Positions 6,262-8,358 of a stretch of 8,358 bases of DNA are shown here, piece after piece. Below the pieces are notes generated by a model. That model ran no database searches. It was not told where the DNA came from and saw only the letters and a list, made by a program, of their open reading frames with translations. Position 1 is the first letter of the stretch. Each line of letters begins with the position of its first letter. The DNA is taken from positions 4,781-13,138 of the forward strand of contig DMYQ01000097.1 of the NCBI GenBank assembly GCA_003482555.1, in the 5' to 3' direction. The DNA is from Janthinobacterium sp. (lineage in GTDB: Bacteria > Pseudomonadota > Gammaproteobacteria > Burkholderiales > Burkholderiaceae_D). The translations under genes were made by a program, and so were the position numbers.

Positions 6262-6928
6262 TGAATAAATGGAGTGATGGCCAGCCGTGGAGTTGTGCGT
6301 GTGCTGTCAGCGCGGCGTTGGGATTGGTCGCGACAGGGTGGGTGACGACGGACAGCAGGGGTATGTCGTTGTGCGAATCGCTGTAGAAATGGCTGCGCTC
6401 GAAGCCGTCCAGGGTCTTGCCCATGCCGGCCAGCCAGGCGTGGGTGTGGCTGACCTTGCCGGCCCCCTGGGTCGGCGTGCCGAGCAGCTTGCCGGTCGGG
6501 CGGCCGTCCGCGTCCAGTTCGGGCGTGGCGGCGATCAGGTGATGCACGCCCAGGGCGGCGGCGATGGGCGCCGTGACGAAGGCGTTGGTGGCCGTGATGA
6601 TGGCCACCAGATCGCCGGCGTCCAGGTGTTTTCGCAGCAGGGCGCGGGCGGACGGGCGGATCGCCGGGGCGATCACTTCGGCCATGAAGCGGGCATGCAT
6701 GGCGTCCAGTTGCGGGCGCGGGAATTGGGCCAGGGTGCCGAGCGCGAATTCGAGATATTCGACCGGGTCGAGGGTGCCGGCCTGGTATTGGGCGAAAAAG
6801 GCGTCGTTGCGGCGCGCGAAGGCGGCGCCGTCGACGGCGCCGGTGCGCACCAGGAACTGGCCCCACTCGTAGTCGGAGTCGATCGGCAACAGGGTATGGT
6901 CGAGGTCAAACAGGGCCAGGTTCATCAT
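6254..6928 (-). CDS. HAD-IB family hydrolase (phosphoserine-phosphatase-like)
   Basis: The protein has 224 residues and the full set of haloacid dehalogenase motifs. Motif I is FDLDHTLL with nucleophile D8 and acid/base D10, motif II is IITATN (T112), motif III is K158 in GAGKVSHTHAW, and motif IV is YSDSHNDIPLL (D184, D188). The helical cap between motifs I and II (about residues 18-100) places it in subfamily IB with SerB-like phosphatases. It should be a Mg-dependent cytoplasmic phosphatase; the substrate cannot be told. The chosen start is the first of two adjacent ATGs and overlaps the hda stop as ATGA; using the second shortens it by one residue. It sits between hda and pcnB, overlapping both, an arrangement I recall as common in Burkholderiales. 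A longer upstream frame through hda is an overlap artefact. Confidence 0.9.
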   Translation of the reverse strand: MMNLALFDLDHTLLPIDSDYEWGQFLVRTGAVDGAAFARRNDAFFAQYQAGTLDPVEYLEFALGTLAQFPRPQLDAMHARFMAEVIAPAIRPSARALLRKHLDAGDLVAIITATNAFVTAPIAAALGVHHLIAATPELDADGRPTGKLLGTPTQGAGKVSHTHAWLAGMGKTLDGFERSHFYSDSHNDIPLLSVVTHPVATNPNAALTAHAQLHGWPSLHLFND

Positions 6929-7593
6929 TCTTTCGCTTCCGCCTGCAGCAACTCGCGCAGAAGCGGCAAGGTGATCGGGCGTTGGGTTTCCAGGGAGTAT
7001 AGGTCGAGCGAGTCCAGCATGGTCGACAGCGAGCGCATGTCGCGTCGAAAATGGGACAGCAGGTAGGGTAACACGCCGGGCGACAAGGTCAAGCCGCGGG
7101 TGGCGGCGGCATGGCTCAGGGCGGCGATTTTTTCGTCGTCGGTGAGGCCGTGGATCTGGTAGATCAAGCCCCAGCCCATGCGCGTGCGCAAGTCTTCGCG
7201 CACCGGCAGCACGGCCGGCGGCACGGCGCCGCTGCACACCATGAAGGCGTTGTTGGCGCGGATTTCATTGAACAGGGCGAAGGCGTCGATTTGCGACACG
7301 GGCGAGAGCTTTTCGCAGTCGTCGAGCATGTACAGGTCGACCTCGGGCGAGTAGACGAATTCCGATTCGATGGAAAACGGTGAAATGTAGCGGGCCGCCG
7401 GGGTGTTGCCCAGTGCTTGCAGCAGATGGGTCTTGCCGGCGGCGACCTGGCCCCACAGGTAGGCGAAATGTTCGCGCGAGGTGCGCGCGGCGAACTGGCG
7501 CATCAATTGCGCCACCTCGGCATTCTGTCCAACCTCGAAAGAATCGAGGCTGTGCGCCTGGTCCGCGCCTAAATCGAGCACCAGTTGTTTCAT
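6925..7593 (-). CDS. hda: DnaA regulatory inactivator Hda
   Basis: Hda is an AAA+ protein of the DnaA family that, bound to the DNA-loaded sliding clamp, stimulates ATP hydrolysis by DnaA and so prevents re-initiation of replication. The 222-residue protein starts with a clamp-binding-like QLVLDL (3-8). It has Walker A GQVAAGKT (48-55), Walker B LYMLDD (87-92), a box VII arginine finger in RTRMGWG (R138) and a sensor 2 region RRDMRSLSTML (183-193), and it lacks the C-terminal DNA-binding domain of DnaA, as Hda should. The clamp motif differs from the QLSLPL of E. coli, and the Walker A keeps the canonical lysine. A weak AAGG lies 8 bases before the ATG. It is separated from the membrane-protein gene by 33 bases and overlaps the HAD gene by 4. 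DnaA itself is excluded by length. Confidence 0.93.
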   Translation of the reverse strand: MKQLVLDLGADQAHSLDSFEVGQNAEVAQLMRQFAARTSREHFAYLWGQVAAGKTHLLQALGNTPAARYISPFSIESEFVYSPEVDLYMLDDCEKLSPVSQIDAFALFNEIRANNAFMVCSGAVPPAVLPVREDLRTRMGWGLIYQIHGLTDDEKIAALSHAAATRGLTLSPGVLPYLLSHFRRDMRSLSTMLDSLDLYSLETQRPITLPLLRELLQAEAKE

Positions 7594-7615
7594 GGCGTGC
7601 GCCTTGTTCTAGTGG

Positions 7616-7638
7616 TATGCATAACTTCAGGCATTATA
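7616..7638 (-). promoter_or_regulatory. Possible hda promoter -10 box with a near-DnaA-box
   Basis: On the - strand a perfect TATAAT (7638-7633) occurs at the end of the membrane-protein gene, 39 bases before the hda ATG. No good -35 hexamer is present at 16-18 bases and there is no TGn extension. The TATAAT is also the codons for Tyr-Asn, so chance is possible. About 8 bases further on is TTATGCATA (7624-7616), which matches the DnaA box consensus TTATNCACA at all but one position. Together they could be a weak promoter for hda sensitive to DnaA, but this is inference from short motifs. Confidence 0.25.
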
Positions 7639-8358
7639 GAAGCTGCTGCGCAGGTAGTGGCGGCGAAGGTGCTTAAAAGCGACCATTAAGATGGCGGAAG
7701 CGGGTAAAGCCAGCAAAACGCCGACGAATCCGAACAATTGGCCGAAGGCGAGCAGGGCGAAGATGACGGCCAGCGGGTTCAGGCCGATGCGTTCGCCGAC
7801 CAGGCGCGGGGTCAGGAAGAAGCCTTCCAGCACCTGGCCGCAGCCGTAGATGACGGCCACCGAGATGACGCCGCTCCAGTCGGAAAACTGCAGCACGGCG
7901 GCGATCAGGGCCAGGATCAGGCCCAGGCCGAAACCGAGGTAGGGGATGAACACCAGTAAACCGGTGATGATGCCGACCGGCAGGGCGACGTCGAAGCCGG
8001 CCGCCATCAGGGCCACCGAGTAATAGACGGCCAGCACCAGCATGACCAGCAACTGGCCGCGCAGGTATTGCGCCAGCAGGGTGTCGACTTCGCGCGCCAT
8101 GCCCAGGGTCTGGCCCAGCCAGCGCCGCGGCACGGCGCCGGCGACGCGCGCCAGCATGTGGTGCCAGTCGAGCAGCAGGTAAAACAGCAGCACGGGTATC
8201 AAGACCAGGGTGGCCAGCCAGCCCAGCACGGCGGTGCCGCCGATGCGGGCCGAGGCCAGGGCGGCGCGCCAGATTTCATCGCCGCTGGCGGCCATCTGTT
8301 GCGACAGGATGTTGCGGATGCCGGTGCCGTCGAGCTGCACCTTGATGCCCATTTCCTG
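7627..8358 (-). CDS. AI-2E transporter family (PerM/UPF0118) membrane protein, 3' part
   Basis: The frame is open to the window edge and gives the last 243 residues; family members have about 350, so roughly 110 N-terminal residues are missing. An in-frame ATG at 8352 follows GlnGlu codons and is most likely internal. Seen are several long hydrophobic segments: about fragment residues 40-66 ending LLFYLLLDW, two segments in about 100-163, one near 170-186 and a last one near 197-235. Family patterns include YLRGQLLVMLVL, VGIITGLLVFIPYLG, GQVLEGFFLTPRLVGERIGLNP and FGFVGVLLALPASAI. The protein is in the inner membrane. Family members are annotated as AI-2 or other small-molecule exporters or ion antiporters, but the substrate is mostly unproven. 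The stop lies 33 bases before hda, so it may head the same transcript. Confidence 0.93.
   Translation of the reverse strand, partial: QEMGIKVQLDGTGIRNILSQQMAASGDEIWRAALASARIGGTAVLGWLATLVLIPVLLFYLLLDWHHMLARVAGAVPRRWLGQTLGMAREVDTLLAQYLRGQLLVMLVLAVYYSVALMAAGFDVALPVGIITGLLVFIPYLGFGLGLILALIAAVLQFSDWSGVISVAVIYGCGQVLEGFFLTPRLVGERIGLNPLAVIFALLAFGQLFGFVGVLLALPASAILMVAFKHLRRHYLRSSFYNA

Noticed and set aside
5131..6264. Open frame of 377 codons on the + strand opposite pcnB
   Set aside because: Shadow of pcnB: repetitive H, V, G, Q composition, while pcnB itself shows all family motifs.
6929..7237. N-terminal extension of the HAD hydrolase frame into hda
   Set aside because: The extension is the hda sequence read in another frame. 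HAD motif I normally lies near the N terminus, which fits the ATG at 6928.
8347..8358. ATG at 8352 with AGGA close before it, as the true start of the membrane protein
   Set aside because: The AGGA is only 2 bases from the ATG, and the family needs about 110 more N-terminal residues, including the first membrane segments.

Overview
The window is a GC-rich, gene-dense stretch of bacterial chromosome. Its content points to a betaproteobacterium of the order Burkholderiales, and from the protein character and recalled gene order perhaps Oxalobacteraceae (Massilia, Janthinobacterium or Duganella type). That placement is inference from memory and was not checked by a search. Nothing in it looks like a mobile element, CRISPR array, rRNA or tRNA. 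No stretch over 300 bases lacks a gene; the longest gap is 71 bases (4353-4423).

The left part (1-3472, + strand) is an amine-catabolism cluster. It holds the 3' end of a PuuB-type FAD oxidoreductase, a glutamine synthetase homologue of the gamma-glutamyl-amine ligase (PuuA) type, and a class III PLP aminotransferase that starts 2 bases after the ligase stop. By analogy with the E. coli Puu pathway, the ligase would gamma-glutamylate an amine such as putrescine and the oxidase would oxidise the glutamylated amine to an aldehyde. The aminotransferase resembles the glutamate-1-semialdehyde aminotransferase branch, and its substrate cannot be read from the sequence.

The right part (3480-8358, - strand) is a housekeeping gene train converging on the first cluster. 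In transcription order it is an AI-2E/PerM-type membrane protein (5' end outside the window), hda (inactivation of DnaA), a HAD-IB hydrolase, pcnB (poly(A) polymerase), folK (folate synthesis) and panB (pantothenate synthesis). hda/HAD, HAD/pcnB and pcnB/folK are joined by stop/start overlaps of 4, 8 and 4 bases, which suggests translational coupling. The 71-base folK-panB gap breaks the chain and carries two overlapping, mutually exclusive hairpins and a good ribosome binding site, so panB may be controlled separately.

The two clusters meet tail to tail with 7 bases between stop codons and no visible terminator. I see no clearly new system. The items most worth a second look are the PuuB/PuuA-like/aminotransferase trio, the hairpin pair before panB, and a possible promoter with a near-DnaA-box just upstream of hda.
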